Positions 15,551-24,678 of a stretch of 64,000 bases of DNA are shown piece by piece (the first letter of the stretch is position 1; each line of letters opens with the position of its first letter). Source of the DNA: Pseudomonas sp. ok272 (GTDB taxonomy: Bacteria > Pseudomonadota > Gammaproteobacteria > Pseudomonadales > Pseudomonadaceae); the NCBI RefSeq assembly GCF_900109995.1, contig NZ_FOCB01000011.1:90469-154468 (forward strand), written 5' to 3'. The notes under the pieces were generated by a model. That model ran no database searches. It was not told the DNA's origin and saw only the letters and a program-made list of their open reading frames with translations. A program made the position numbers and the translations under genes.

Positions 15551-18076
15551 TTAAACGTGTGGGGCATCGAACAGGTTGCGCCGTGCTTGCTCGCGGCTGA
15601 AGTCTTCGAACAACTGACGCATGTACGGCATCATCGATTGGGCCAGTTGCCGAGGGTCCTTGACGTCACCTTGCACCGTGACGGGCATGGTGGGGGCGAA
15701 GGTCCATTGTTGGTCGACCTGTGTTGATGCTGGTTTTGTTGCGGGTGCAGCGGCGAGCAGTGCGGGGACCGGGACGCTCGTGGGTGCAACAGCCAACGAA
15801 CGCGAGACATCGCCCATGGCCGGGGCATTGGCAACGGGTGCCTTGAGCATCAAGGGACCCGTTGCCAATGCTGGCGCCATTTGCCCCAGACGTGGCATTG
15901 GTACTGCACCCGGTGGTGGCAAGCGTAAAGGCGAAGGCTGTGCCGGCAACATCAAACGCTCGGGTGGTGTATCCGTCCCGCCGAACGCTGCCTTGCCCAC
16001 TGCCCCGCCCAGTTCGCCACCGCCCCAACTGCCGAGGTAGCCGCCGATCAGGCCACCGACCACGGTGCCAATCACCGGCACCACCGAACCAATCGCAGCC
16101 CCTGCAGCTGCACCCGCCAGCGTACCGGCCAAGGTGCCCGCCGCATTGCCGTAGCCCTCGGCCTTTTCGTCGCGGGTCTCGGCGTTCTGGTAGGTGTCGG
16201 CGGCGATCATCATGGCTTCAATCGCGGCAAACGGGGCGGCACCTTTTACGAAGCCTGCTCCTTTCCCCATCATGGCCTTGGGGGCAAAACGACTGGCTGC
16301 CGCACCGACTGGCGATGCCGTTGCAGGACTGGTAATCGATCCGCGACCACCCTTCCCTCGCTTACCCTTGCCACGACCACGCTTGCCCTCCCGGCCTTCG
16401 ATACCAGCACCACCGCCAGTGGAGGGGTTGGTAACAAATACCTTCTGGGCAATGTTGGGGTTGCCCATCAGCGTGCCACGGCCGACGTTGAGCAAGCCCT
16501 TGCCGATCTTGATCGCGTTGACTGCTGCCCCCAACGCAACCATCCCGGTGGCCAACATTGCAGCCCCGGCCACCACGGGTTTGTACTTGTCGCTCAAGTT
16601 GGCCAGCGCATACCCGACCTTGCCGAGACCATCAGCGGCCATATCGGTCAGTGGCCGGATGGCGTCGCCGAGGCTGATCATGGAGGCTTCCATGCTACTG
16701 GTCGCCGCCGACCATTTACGGTTGGACGTCTCCCGCGCCTTGGCCGCGTCCGCCTCGATCTTGGCCTTGCCATCGGTGTCCTTGATGGTCGCCATGTCGG
16801 CCTTGATCTTGTCGCCGTATTTGATCTGCGCGAGCAAACCAGCACTGGCACTTTGGTCGCTGACGATGTTGGCCAGGCCTGCCGCTTCGGTGAGGGCGAC
16901 CATGGCCTGTTCTTCTTCGGCACTGCCATCGGCCGAGGCGCGGATCCTAGCCTTGAGGGCTTCGATCTTTTTCGCTTTGGCCGGGTCCTGGCGCTTGATC
17001 ATCTCCTCGCTGAGCAGGATGAACGCCTCGACCGGGTTGGCTGCCTTGCCGCTTTTGGTGGCGGCGAGGATCGAGCCGGCCAGGTCGTAGCCTTCCTTGG
17101 CGAAGCGTTCCTGGCTGGTGCTGCTGATGACAGCGTTGAGCAGGTTGTTCATGTTGGTGGCCGCAGCCGCCGAGTCCTGGGTTTGCGAGAACTGCGACTG
17201 CAGGCTTGCGCCAAGGAAGCGCACGGCCTCAGGGCCTTCCATGCCCAGGCGTTTGATGTTGCCGAGCATGCTCGGCAGGTACTTGGCCATGTCCTTGGGA
17301 CCGAAGGCGCCGATGTCACCGGCGGCCGCCACCTGGCCGAGCATGGCGCCCATGTCGGCTTGTTTGACCCCGGCCTCCTTGAAGGAGTTGATCAGGGTGG
17401 CGATGGTTTCGGGCTCCATGCCCTGGCCATCGATCAGGTCGGCGATCTGCCCGGCGTAGTCGGTGGCTTCCTGCCACTCGACGCCCTTCTCGATCAGCGC
17501 CCCCACCGACTTCGCCAGCAGTTGCTGACTCATGCCCTTGTCGGCCGCGACCTTGCTGATGCTGGCCGCCAGCTCGGCTTCGTCGCCGGTACCGGCGGTG
17601 TGTGCCCACAACGACATTTGGCGGATCTGCGCCTGGTAGTCGCCGGAGATCTTGGTCGGGATCGCCAGCGAGGCGGTCAGTGCGGCGGCCTGGCCCAGGG
17701 AGCTTTTCATACCCTCCTTGCCCTGCTGGATCTGAGTGTGGCCCAGGGCCTTGAGTTCGGCACCCCGCGCTACCTGGCCGAGGGCCTGGTATTCCTTGCG
17801 CAGTTTGCCGACTTCGATGCCCTGCTCCTTGAGGGTCTTGAGATTGGACTCCAGTTGTTTGAGCAGGCCACCGGCCGAGGCGGCGCCGGTGTCGTGGGCC
17901 TTTTTCCATTCGTCACGCAGGCGCATGGTGTCGCCGATGGTGCTCTGCAGGATGCGGGCCTTGGTGCCTTGCTCCCCGAGTTTTTTGATACGGCCTTCAA
18001 CATCCTTAAAGGCGGCGCCGACGCTGGAGCTGACAGCGCCGCCGATGACTAGGCCGAGTGCCAGGTTGTTCGCCAT
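15551..18076 (-). CDS. T: Tail tape-measure protein (P2 gpT-like)
   Basis: 841 aa; length sets tail length. The N-terminal half is long helix and coiled coil (IKKLGEQGTKARILQSTIGD...). There is a TP901/gpT core region around residues 150-450, and a Gly/Ala-rich hydrophobic block near residues 635-690 (GTLAGTLAGAAAGAAIGS), the segment thought to contact the membrane. A Pro-rich linker and short C-terminal helix follow. It lies directly after gpE/E', its assembly chaperones. Confidence 0.9.
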   Translation of the reverse strand: MANNLALGLVIGGAVSSSVGAAFKDVEGRIKKLGEQGTKARILQSTIGDTMRLRDEWKKAHDTGAASAGGLLKQLESNLKTLKEQGIEVGKLRKEYQALGQVARGAELKALGHTQIQQGKEGMKSSLGQAAALTASLAIPTKISGDYQAQIRQMSLWAHTAGTGDEAELAASISKVAADKGMSQQLLAKSVGALIEKGVEWQEATDYAGQIADLIDGQGMEPETIATLINSFKEAGVKQADMGAMLGQVAAAGDIGAFGPKDMAKYLPSMLGNIKRLGMEGPEAVRFLGASLQSQFSQTQDSAAAATNMNNLLNAVISSTSQERFAKEGYDLAGSILAATKSGKAANPVEAFILLSEEMIKRQDPAKAKKIEALKARIRASADGSAEEEQAMVALTEAAGLANIVSDQSASAGLLAQIKYGDKIKADMATIKDTDGKAKIEADAAKARETSNRKWSAATSSMEASMISLGDAIRPLTDMAADGLGKVGYALANLSDKYKPVVAGAAMLATGMVALGAAVNAIKIGKGLLNVGRGTLMGNPNIAQKVFVTNPSTGGGAGIEGREGKRGRGKGKRGKGGRGSITSPATASPVGAAASRFAPKAMMGKGAGFVKGAAPFAAIEAMMIAADTYQNAETRDEKAEGYGNAAGTLAGTLAGAAAGAAIGSVVPVIGTVVGGLIGGYLGSWGGGELGGAVGKAAFGGTDTPPERLMLPAQPSPLRLPPPGAVPMPRLGQMAPALATGPLMLKAPVANAPAMGDVSRSLAVAPTSVPVPALLAAAPATKPASTQVDQQWTFAPTMPVTVQGDVKDPRQLAQSMMPYMRQLFEDFSREQARRNLFDAPHV

Positions 18077-18104
18077 GGGGTGTCTCCGGGCAGGGTTCTG
18101 GGGC

Positions 18105-18221
18105 TCAGTCCGTGAGCCACCAGATCATGGAGGAAAAAGGCATGGTCTCGATTTCGCTGGCGGCAAAGTGGAAGCGCAGTACCAGGTGTTTCGCGACTTG
18201 CTTTTGCAGCTCGGGGCTAAA
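18105..18221 (-). CDS. E': gpE' extension reached by programmed frameshift from gpE
   Basis: Frame of 38 codons overlapping the 3' end of gpE and ending at TGA 18105-18107. It encodes FSPELQKQVAKHLVLRFHFA and then SEIETMPFSSMIWWLTD, the GpE-type C-terminal motif that follows gpE in P2-like phages. It has no start codon of its own between the upstream stop and the overlap, so it should be made as a gpE-E' fusion of about 137 aa. The frame requires a shift of +1 (or -2) at GGG-GTT-TAG (18217-18225). Confidence 0.75.
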   Translation of the reverse strand, partial: FSPELQKQVAKHLVLRFHFAASEIETMPFSSMIWWLTD

Positions 18222-18519
18222 CCCCGTCGTCCTGGACCAGGCGAAAATAGGCGGCCTGTAGCCGCTGGTAGTCCGTCAGCTTAAGCCCCTCCAGGTCCTT
18301 GAGGCCGGACTCGGACAGCGAGGCGAACAGGTTCATCTCGCGTTGTTCTTCGTCACCGCCGCCCATGGCGTTGGCGGCGCGCACGTCGCGCACCGTGGGG
18401 GCACGCAGGGTCAGGCGGTCGACCTGGACGCCGTTGATCTCGTAGGGCTTGGACAGCACGACCAGTGCGCTGTCGGGGCTGACGATCAGCCAGGTGGGAA
18501 GCTTTTTAAGATTGCTCAT
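18217..18519 (-). CDS. E: Tail assembly protein gpE (P2-like)
   Basis: 100-aa tail assembly chaperone: LTLRAPTVRDVRAANAMGG and LTDYQRLQAAYFRLVQDDG fit the gpE/tail-chaperone family. It sits between tail tube FII and the tape measure, the canonical position for the frameshifted chaperone pair that binds the tape measure. Confidence 0.85.
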   Translation of the reverse strand: MSNLKKLPTWLIVSPDSALVVLSKPYEINGVQVDRLTLRAPTVRDVRAANAMGGGDEEQREMNLFASLSESGLKDLEGLKLTDYQRLQAAYFRLVQDDGV

Positions 18520-18531
18520 GCGCAGATTTCC

Positions 18532-19035
18532 TTACAGACCCAAGTCGCGACGGACGCTGGCCAGTTGATCAACACCGTTGATGACCCGGACGCAGGCGAC
18601 CGGATCGATTTCGTACATCAGGCGGCCGCCGACTTCGAGCTTGTAGTAGCTGCAGGCGACGGCGTACTTGAACTCGCCAGCATCCCCCGCCTTCCAGTCG
18701 CCCGGATCAATTTCTTTGAGCAGGCCACGAATGGTGGCAACCACCGACACTGTCGCGCCCTTCTGGCCCTTGTAGGAGCCACGGAACACAGCGTTGAACG
18801 CGGTCTGATCGGCCAGGCCATAGAACTTCATGGCTTCAGGGCGCACGCCCCGGCCGGCAAAGCTGGCCTCCATTTTTTCCATGCCCTGGTCCATCTCAAT
18901 CGGGGCATCCATGCCACCTGCGCGATGTTCTTCGGTTTTCAGGGCCAGCTTGGGCAAGGTCACGCTGGTGATATCGCCGGCAAAATTGATGCCGTCGATG
19001 AAGGCGTTCATGTTGTAGAGCGTTTGCGGAACCAT
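18532..19035 (-). CDS. FII: Major tail tube protein FII (P2-like)
   Basis: 167 aa. The family N-terminus MVPQTLYNMNAFIDGINFAG and the central EHRAGGMDAPIEMDQGMEKM are characteristic of P2 gpFII, which polymerises into the inner tube. It follows the sheath gene by 12 bp. Confidence 0.93.
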   Translation of the reverse strand: MVPQTLYNMNAFIDGINFAGDITSVTLPKLALKTEEHRAGGMDAPIEMDQGMEKMEASFAGRGVRPEAMKFYGLADQTAFNAVFRGSYKGQKGATVSVVATIRGLLKEIDPGDWKAGDAGEFKYAVACSYYKLEVGGRLMYEIDPVACVRVINGVDQLASVRRDLGL

Positions 19036-19047
19036 TGGGCGGTCTCC

Positions 19048-20223
19048 TTAGACGTTGGTAGCGAGCACTTCGGTGAGCCACTGGTTGGTGACTTCGACGA
19101 GGAAGTTGGGGTTTTCGGCCGGGGGTACGTCGGTGAAGCGGATGTTCCAGTACACCTTGCCCTGCTCCAGTTGGCTGGCGGTGTTGAGCTCCGGGTCGGC
19201 GAACACTTCGAAGTTGATGATTGCGCCCTGGTTTTTCAGGTCGCGCATGAACGCTTGCAGGCCGTTGGTAACGTCGCTGACGTAGGTCTTGGTGATCGAG
19301 CGGTCAACTGCCCATTTGTGCCCATAGAGGATGGCGTCCATGACGATGTCCATGGTGCGCACGCGGGTGACGAAGGCCCACTTCGGGTCGCTGGAGCAGG
19401 TGCGGTTACCCCACAGGCGGTAGCCGTCGTCGCGGATGATGGTGGTGATCTTGGCGTTGTTGAGCAGGTTGGCCCGACAGGTTTCATCACCATCGAGAAA
19501 CTCGACCGGCCGCGAGGTGCCGGTGATACCGACGAATTCCTTGTTCGACGGCGAAGCCCAGAAGCCGTACTCGGCATCGGTCCAGGCGAACAGGCCGGCG
19601 GTCCAGGCCGAGGCCGGCGCGTCGATGGTGGCGTCGGTGAGCGTGTCCCAGTACTGCACGCCGGGATCGACCACAAACACACGCTTGCTGCCGAAGTTCT
19701 CCACGAACTCGATGGCGGCTTCGTCGGTGGTGTTGGGGCCGTCGACGATGGCCACCGCACGCAGCTTGCCGGCCAGGGCATCCATGGCCGTAGCGACGGC
19801 CTGGGTGCTGGAGTGGCCCGGCGCGATGATCAATCGGGGCTGGGCGTTGAAGCGACTCTTGCCATCGAGCAGGGCTAGCAGGCCGGTACGAATGCCATCG
19901 GCCAACACCCCGCCGATGATGGCCGAGGTTTGCTGCTCCGGGGTTTCGACCTTGGCCACACCGCAGGCGACGATGACGGCCTTGGCACGGGTAAAGATCG
20001 CCTTGGCGGCCTGGGTGATGGCCGCGTCTGCGCCCCAGGCGGCGACGGCTTCGCTTTCGCGGGTGATCAGCCGCAGTTCATTGGGCTTGGCCTCGGCGGC
20101 CGGTCCGACGGTGAAGGTGTCGCACAGGCCGATGATCGAGGACGATGGGAGCGCGATGATCCGCGCCCCGGTGTCGACGTTGGTAACGGTGACGCCGTGA
20201 AAAAATCCAGTTGCACTGCTCAT
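19048..20223 (-). CDS. FI: Contractile tail sheath protein FI (P2-like)
   Basis: 391 aa, the standard size. The beginning FFHGVTVTNVDTGAR and the C-terminal FTDVPPAENPNFLVEVTNQW are typical of P2 gpFI. Its presence makes the virion a myovirus. It has its own leader with a hairpin and CTGGAG, and a terminator-like stem lies upstream. Confidence 0.94.
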   Translation of the reverse strand: MSSATGFFHGVTVTNVDTGARIIALPSSSIIGLCDTFTVGPAAEAKPNELRLITRESEAVAAWGADAAITQAAKAIFTRAKAVIVACGVAKVETPEQQTSAIIGGVLADGIRTGLLALLDGKSRFNAQPRLIIAPGHSSTQAVATAMDALAGKLRAVAIVDGPNTTDEAAIEFVENFGSKRVFVVDPGVQYWDTLTDATIDAPASAWTAGLFAWTDAEYGFWASPSNKEFVGITGTSRPVEFLDGDETCRANLLNNAKITTIIRDDGYRLWGNRTCSSDPKWAFVTRVRTMDIVMDAILYGHKWAVDRSITKTYVSDVTNGLQAFMRDLKNQGAIINFEVFADPELNTASQLEQGKVYWNIRFTDVPPAENPNFLVEVTNQWLTEVLATNV

Positions 20224-20297
20224 GGGGGTGTCTCCAGAAACGACAAGACCCCGCAGGCACGAGGTCGGTTGGGATGTGGGGTTACGTGGACGCCATA

Positions 20298-20325
20298 GAA
20301 AACGCCCCGTCAGTGCGGGGCGTTT
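20298..20325 (-). terminator. Terminator-like hairpin between fibre-chaperone and sheath genes
   Basis: Stem AAACGCCCCG / CGGGGCGTTT with a short loop. In the reverse direction the upstream gene's stop lies in the 5' side of the stem and a TTTT run follows the 3' side. It would separate the V-to-fibre transcript from the FI-to-D transcript. A second weaker hairpin (20247-20266) precedes the sheath Shine-Dalgarno. Confidence 0.65.
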
Positions 20326-20743
20326 AGGTGCTTGGCTCGGTCAACCAGGGCGGTGCTACTGGCCGGTGTTCAAACAAAGGGAACGCACCCGACTCCGGCC
20401 AATTGCGCAAGGCGCGGCGGAATGCCTGAAGCTCGGCATACTGCGCAACCGTGAGAGTGGTTTCCAGGCCCTCTTCCAACTCATCACGGTGGCGCGTCAC
20501 CACACCATCGGTTTCAGACAAGTTCCAATCTCGCCAAACCCGTTCGATAGCGGCCAACTCGTCAGCGCTGGGCGGTGGTGGATCAACCAGCACTGGAAAG
20601 CCGTCATCACCCCAGGTAATGACTTTGCCCGTTGACTGGCCAGCCAGCAGCTCAGCGTGCCGCTCACGGCTAATTTCAACCACATCGCTGGGCATGGTAG
20701 AGATGGCGTCGTAAAAGCCGCGCATGGATTTTGAAGTAAACAT
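20324..20743 (-). CDS. Tail fibre assembly chaperone
   Basis: 139 aa. The central RDWNLSETDGVVTRHRDELE and C-terminal LTVAQYAELQAFRRALRNWP are the pattern of phage tail assembly chaperone (PF16778-type) proteins, which help fold the distal fibre. It is immediately downstream of the fibre gene, as expected. Confidence 0.82.
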   Translation of the reverse strand: MFTSKSMRGFYDAISTMPSDVVEISRERHAELLAGQSTGKVITWGDDGFPVLVDPPPPSADELAAIERVWRDWNLSETDGVVTRHRDELEEGLETTLTVAQYAELQAFRRALRNWPESGAFPLFEHRPVAPPWLTEPST

Positions 20744-20752
20744 AGATCCCCT

Positions 20753-22594
20753 CTAGTCGCCGATAGCGAGCCAGCCAACCGTGGTTGCGGTTCTTGGAAG
20801 TGGGGCGATTGTTCCACCCCATGCTGACACTGAAATTTGAGTTTTCGATAAAGCTCTGGCGCCCGACACATTAGGGTTGGCCGTATCTTCCGTAGTGGAG
20901 TAGACACGTAAAGCTGCTGTATCGAATGCAATTGGAAGGGTCACCGTTACTGGGCCAGATGCCAAGGACGAAACTGAACCCCATTGTAAAATCAGTCCGC
21001 TCGATAACCTCTGGTATCCCGAAGGAAGCAAACCGCTGCCAAACTGATCTTGCAGGTTACTTAGAGCGCGCTGCACAAAAGCCGCCGTAGCCACAGAAAG
21101 ATCATTGGCACCGACGGCCGGAGTTGGCGCGGTCGGGTTGCCGCTCAGTACAGGGCTAATGAAGTCGGTCTGTTGAAGCAGCACGTTGGCGCCGTCACAG
21201 ACCATCAAAGACGACTGACCTTGGGTGATGAGTTGCCCAGCTCCGGCCGCTGTTTTCACCGTCACCGTGAACTTACCGGTGCTGCTGTTGATGAACAGGT
21301 AACGGCCAGCGGCACTAGGGACGGTCACGGTTTTGTTGCCAGTCAACACGCCCGTCAGGTTGATCGTCGAAGCACCGGCTTGCGCGGCGGTCAAGCTAAC
21401 GTTACCGGTGCCGGCGATGCTGACGTTGATCGCGCCATTGATTGCGTTCTGCACGTAGGCAGTGGTGGCAATCGAGGTGTCACTGTCGCCTGCGGCCGGG
21501 GTCGGCGCCTTTGGGTCGCCGGTGAGCGTTGGGCTGGCCAGCGTCGCCTTCAACGCCAGGGCGTTGGTCACGGTGGTGGCAAAATTGGGGTCGTCACCCA
21601 GAGCGGCAGCCAGTTCGCTCAGCGTATCCAACGCTGCCGGTGACGACGCTACCAAGGCAGCAATGGCAGCCTGGACGAACGCGGTGTTGGCAATCGAGGT
21701 GTCATTGTCACCCACCGCAGCCGTGGGGGCAGTTGGATTGCCGGTGAAGGCCGGCGAGTTGATCGTCGCAAAGCCCTGAGTGATGTTCTGGAACGTCAGT
21801 GCCGTGGTACCGAGGACAATCGCCCCATCGGTGATCAGTTGCCAGCGGGTGTCTGCTTGAGTGGTGCCTTGCTCGACTGATACCAACAAGGCCGGCGTGA
21901 CCTTGGCACTGGTGTCGGCATCAGTTGCCCGCGCCCAGGCACCGGCTGCGGCAACGTACAGGCCGTTGTCCTTGGCAGCGGCCTGGTTTTTCACCAGCAC
22001 CCGGTCACCCGCGACCAGGACGATGGTGTCGAGGGTCAACAGGCCGCTCAGCACGATATTGGCGGTGGTGGCCACGCGCACCGATTGCTTGCTGTCGAGC
22101 TTGTAGATCTCCTCCAGCACCTTGGCGTCGACGTAGGACCGGGTGGCGAGCACCACGCTAGGATCGATCTTGAGTTCGACGTTGGCCGTGCTGCTGACGA
22201 TCAGGTTCATGCGCACCACTTGGGTACGCCCCGAGCCCTGGCTCAGCAAGGGCTTGAAGCTGGGTGCGCAATTGGCGATGGCCACCAGGTCGCCGGCCGC
22301 GTCGTACAGACCGATCTCACGGATCCACCAGCCGCCGACGTTTTCCGGGATCACCTGCTCGGCAATGATGATGCTCGGGTTGTTGGGGTCGGTCTTGAGT
22401 TGGTTCAGCGGTGCACGTCGACGCTCGTTGATCAGGGTTTTCTGCAGGCGGTCGGGCATCGGGTCGGTGCCGTTGGCATCGCCGACGCCCATTTGGGCGA
22501 AGGTCCAGGGCACGCCGAGGGCATCGGCATTGGCCTGTTTGGCTTCGCCCACGGCGGTGAGGATGGCAAAGAACTGGCTGTTCTGATCGATCAT
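20753..22594 (-). CDS. H: Tail fibre protein (P2 gpH N-terminus)
   Basis: 613 aa. The N-terminal 150 residues (MIDQNSQFFAILTAVGEAK) form the gpH baseplate-attachment domain. Then come three copies of an about 38-aa repeat: PxxTGxPxAPTxAxGDxDTS followed by IAxTAFVQxAI. The C-terminal 90 residues, including GYQRLSSGLILQWGSVSS, resemble the receptor-binding tips of T4 gp12/Mu-type fibres. It starts inside the gpI stop (4-bp overlap). Host range is set here. Confidence 0.9.
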   Translation of the reverse strand: MIDQNSQFFAILTAVGEAKQANADALGVPWTFAQMGVGDANGTDPMPDRLQKTLINERRRAPLNQLKTDPNNPSIIIAEQVIPENVGGWWIREIGLYDAAGDLVAIANCAPSFKPLLSQGSGRTQVVRMNLIVSSTANVELKIDPSVVLATRSYVDAKVLEEIYKLDSKQSVRVATTANIVLSGLLTLDTIVLVAGDRVLVKNQAAAKDNGLYVAAAGAWARATDADTSAKVTPALLVSVEQGTTQADTRWQLITDGAIVLGTTALTFQNITQGFATINSPAFTGNPTAPTAAVGDNDTSIANTAFVQAAIAALVASSPAALDTLSELAAALGDDPNFATTVTNALALKATLASPTLTGDPKAPTPAAGDSDTSIATTAYVQNAINGAINVSIAGTGNVSLTAAQAGASTINLTGVLTGNKTVTVPSAAGRYLFINSSTGKFTVTVKTAAGAGQLITQGQSSLMVCDGANVLLQQTDFISPVLSGNPTAPTPAVGANDLSVATAAFVQRALSNLQDQFGSGLLPSGYQRLSSGLILQWGSVSSLASGPVTVTLPIAFDTAALRVYSTTEDTANPNVSGARALSKTQISVSAWGGTIAPLPRTATTVGWLAIGD

Positions 22595-23196
22595 GAGTAG
22601 ATGTCCATCGTATCAATGTGGTGTTCGCGCCCACCCTGTAACAGGTAGCCGCTGACGTTGATGTCGCGCTGCACCGGCGGGTAGATGTCGATTTCGTCGC
22701 CTTCGTAAACGCAGGCTCCCAGGTAAAAGTGGCCATTGGTTTCCAGGCTGATGGCCAGGCCGGTCATGTGCCGGCTGACCGGTTTGGCGTCGTCGATCAG
22801 CCGCTCCAGTTCCTGGTACATGGCTTCAGTGATGCCTTCGTCCAGCACGCCGACCTTCAGCGCGAAGGTGCCTGGCACGCCCATGGGCGTGGTCTGCCAC
22901 CACTCCAACACTTCGATCAGGTAGCCCAGCGGCTCGACCACCCGGCGCAGGGCGCCGATGGTGCCTTTGCGCAGATGGATGTAGAACGCCGAGCGAATCG
23001 CCGAGCGCTTGACCGCCTCGGGCCATTGGCTGTCCCAGCGGTCCACCGACCAAGTCCAGGCCAGCCATGGCAGCAGCGCCACCGGGCAGGTGTCGGGGTT
23101 GTACAGGGTGCGTAGCGGGATCTCGGTGTCTTCGTCGATGGCGGCCTCAATGGCACGCTCAAGCTCGGTGCTGTTGAGCGGTAGCAAGCTGCGCAT
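22591..23196 (-). CDS. I: P2 gpI-like baseplate protein
   Basis: 201 aa. The motif PLRTLYNPDTCPVALLPWLA and the following WSVDRWD are conserved in gpI, the baseplate wedge/fibre connector. It is in order J-I-H, with 1-bp spacing to J and 4-bp overlap with H. Confidence 0.9.
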   Translation of the reverse strand: MRSLLPLNSTELERAIEAAIDEDTEIPLRTLYNPDTCPVALLPWLAWTWSVDRWDSQWPEAVKRSAIRSAFYIHLRKGTIGALRRVVEPLGYLIEVLEWWQTTPMGVPGTFALKVGVLDEGITEAMYQELERLIDDAKPVSRHMTGLAISLETNGHFYLGACVYEGDEIDIYPPVQRDINVSGYLLQGGREHHIDTMDIYS

Positions 23197-23197
23197 C

Positions 23198-24079
23198 TCA
23201 AGCCCCCTGGATCACGGTGAAGCCGGTGCAATAGGCTGATTGGTATTTGCTCGGCACGATATCGACCCAGCCCGGCAGGTCGACGCGACGTACCCCGGCG
23301 AGGTGCACTTGCGCGTCTATCGCAGAGCGGGCGACCTCGATGCCGAGGCGGCGCCGGGGGTTGATCCAGGCGGCCAGCCGGCGATTGGCCTCGGCCAGGA
23401 TGGCTTCGTTTTCCGAACCCACGCCTTCCATGTGCAGTACGGCGTCGATGCGGTACTCCAGCACCTCGGTGCTTTGCACGGTGAGCCGATCGGCGACCGG
23501 GCGCACGTCGTCATCGCTGAGGTAGTTCATGACGGTATCCAGCAGGGCTTGGTCGGCCTGGCCATTGCCGTGCAGGTCCTGGACGGTGACCACCACTTCG
23601 GCCGGCTTGGGGCTTTCGGCGGTGGCGTCACCGACCAACGCCGAGGCACTGCGCGCGTGCAGGATGTAGCTGCTACGCGGGCCGGCGGTGGTCAGGCCTT
23701 CGTAGGCCCACTGGACGCGCTCGCGCAGGGCGTCGTCGGACTCTTTGACTTCTGCGGTCGGCGGCACGCTCAGGCCATTGGCCGCCTGGATGATGAGGCG
23801 CTTGAGTTTGACGTTGGCCGCCAGTTGATCGAGGTCGGAGTCTTCGGCGTAGGCCAGCAGCAAGGCCTTGGCCGCGTCGTTGACCCGGGCGCGGTTTTGC
23901 AGGCGGCGATAAGCGCCCAGTTCCAGCAGCTTGACCACCGGGTCGCTCTCCAGCGGCGCGGTCCAGTTGTCGCCCATGTACTGGCGGAACGTGCTCAGTT
24001 CCTCTTCGTAGAGCGCTTCAAAGTCCAGCGCCTCCAGCACCTGGGGTGCCGGCAGGGCCGATAGATCGACGGTGCTCAT
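23198..24079 (-). CDS. J: P2 gpJ-like baseplate protein
   Basis: 293 aa. FEALYEEELSTFRQYMGD near the N-terminus and the central RERVQWAYEGLTTAGPRSSY are typical of gpJ/Mu gp47 baseplate wedge proteins. It overlaps gpW by 4 bp. Confidence 0.92.
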   Translation of the reverse strand: MSTVDLSALPAPQVLEALDFEALYEEELSTFRQYMGDNWTAPLESDPVVKLLELGAYRRLQNRARVNDAAKALLLAYAEDSDLDQLAANVKLKRLIIQAANGLSVPPTAEVKESDDALRERVQWAYEGLTTAGPRSSYILHARSASALVGDATAESPKPAEVVVTVQDLHGNGQADQALLDTVMNYLSDDDVRPVADRLTVQSTEVLEYRIDAVLHMEGVGSENEAILAEANRRLAAWINPRRRLGIEVARSAIDAQVHLAGVRRVDLPGWVDIVPSKYQSAYCTGFTVIQGA

Positions 24080-24402
24080 GCGGAGACCTCCAGCAAGCGG
24101 GACTCGCCCAGGTAAAGCCCCTTGAGTTCCAGGTCGATGCGCCCGCCGATCACTGCCACCACGCGCACCTGTTCAAGTTCAAGCCGTGGCTCCCAACGGC
24201 CCAAGGCGCGGGCGACTTCGGCCTGCACCGCGCTCTTCCAGCCTTCGCTCACCGGCAGGTCAACAAAGCGCCGCAGTTTGCTGCCGTACTCCGGGCGCAT
24301 GCGCCGGCTGCCCAGGGGCGTGCCGAGGATGTCTTCGATGGACTGCCGCAGGTGGTCGAGGCCCGACAGCGGCAGGCCGGTGCGGCGGTCCATTCCGATC
24401 AT
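24076..24402 (-). CDS. W: P2 gpW-like baseplate protein (gp25 family)
   Basis: 108-aa member of the gp25/gpW lysozyme-like wedge family: MDRRTGLPLSGLDHLRQSIE and GTPLGSRRMRPEYGS are the signature. Essential for baseplate assembly in P2. Confidence 0.92.
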   Translation of the reverse strand: MIGMDRRTGLPLSGLDHLRQSIEDILGTPLGSRRMRPEYGSKLRRFVDLPVSEGWKSAVQAEVARALGRWEPRLELEQVRVVAVIGGRIDLELKGLYLGESRLLEVSA

Positions 24403-24409
24403 GGGGGGA

Positions 24410-24622
24410 TTACTCCGGGATGAGTTCTAGGTCGGGGTGTGAGTTGAGATAGGCGAACTGATCATCACCTACGGCCGTTACTTGCCCCTTGAGTACGGGC
24501 ACGGTGCGGCCATCGGGCAAGACCAGGGTGCGCGAGGTGTAGCGGGTGTCGCGGAATACCCGAGGTGGGCCGATCAACTTGGGCGGTTCGATGGGATCAG
24601 CATCAGGTTTCGACTTGCTCAT
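24410..24622 (-). CDS. Small protein between gpV and gpW
   Basis: 70-aa protein (start MSKSKPDADPIEPP) with a central TLVLPDGRTVPVLKGQVTAV. It has its own hairpin leader (stem GCCCGC / GCGGGC at 24646-24662) and CTGGAG ribosome-binding site. The start at 24622 is favoured over 24628 by spacing. It occurs in the baseplate block; function unknown, possibly a baseplate accessory. Confidence 0.68.
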   Translation of the reverse strand: MSKSKPDADPIEPPKLIGPPRVFRDTRYTSRTLVLPDGRTVPVLKGQVTAVGDDQFAYLNSHPDLELIPE

Positions 24623-24678
24623 GGGCATGCTCCAGAAACGAGAACGCCCGCACGCAGCGGGCTGTATTCAGAGGTCAA

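Noticed and set aside
18343..19878. 511-codon plus-strand frame opposite the tail tube and sheath genes
   Set aside because: Antisense of strongly recognised tail genes; His/Val/Gly-rich with no domain.
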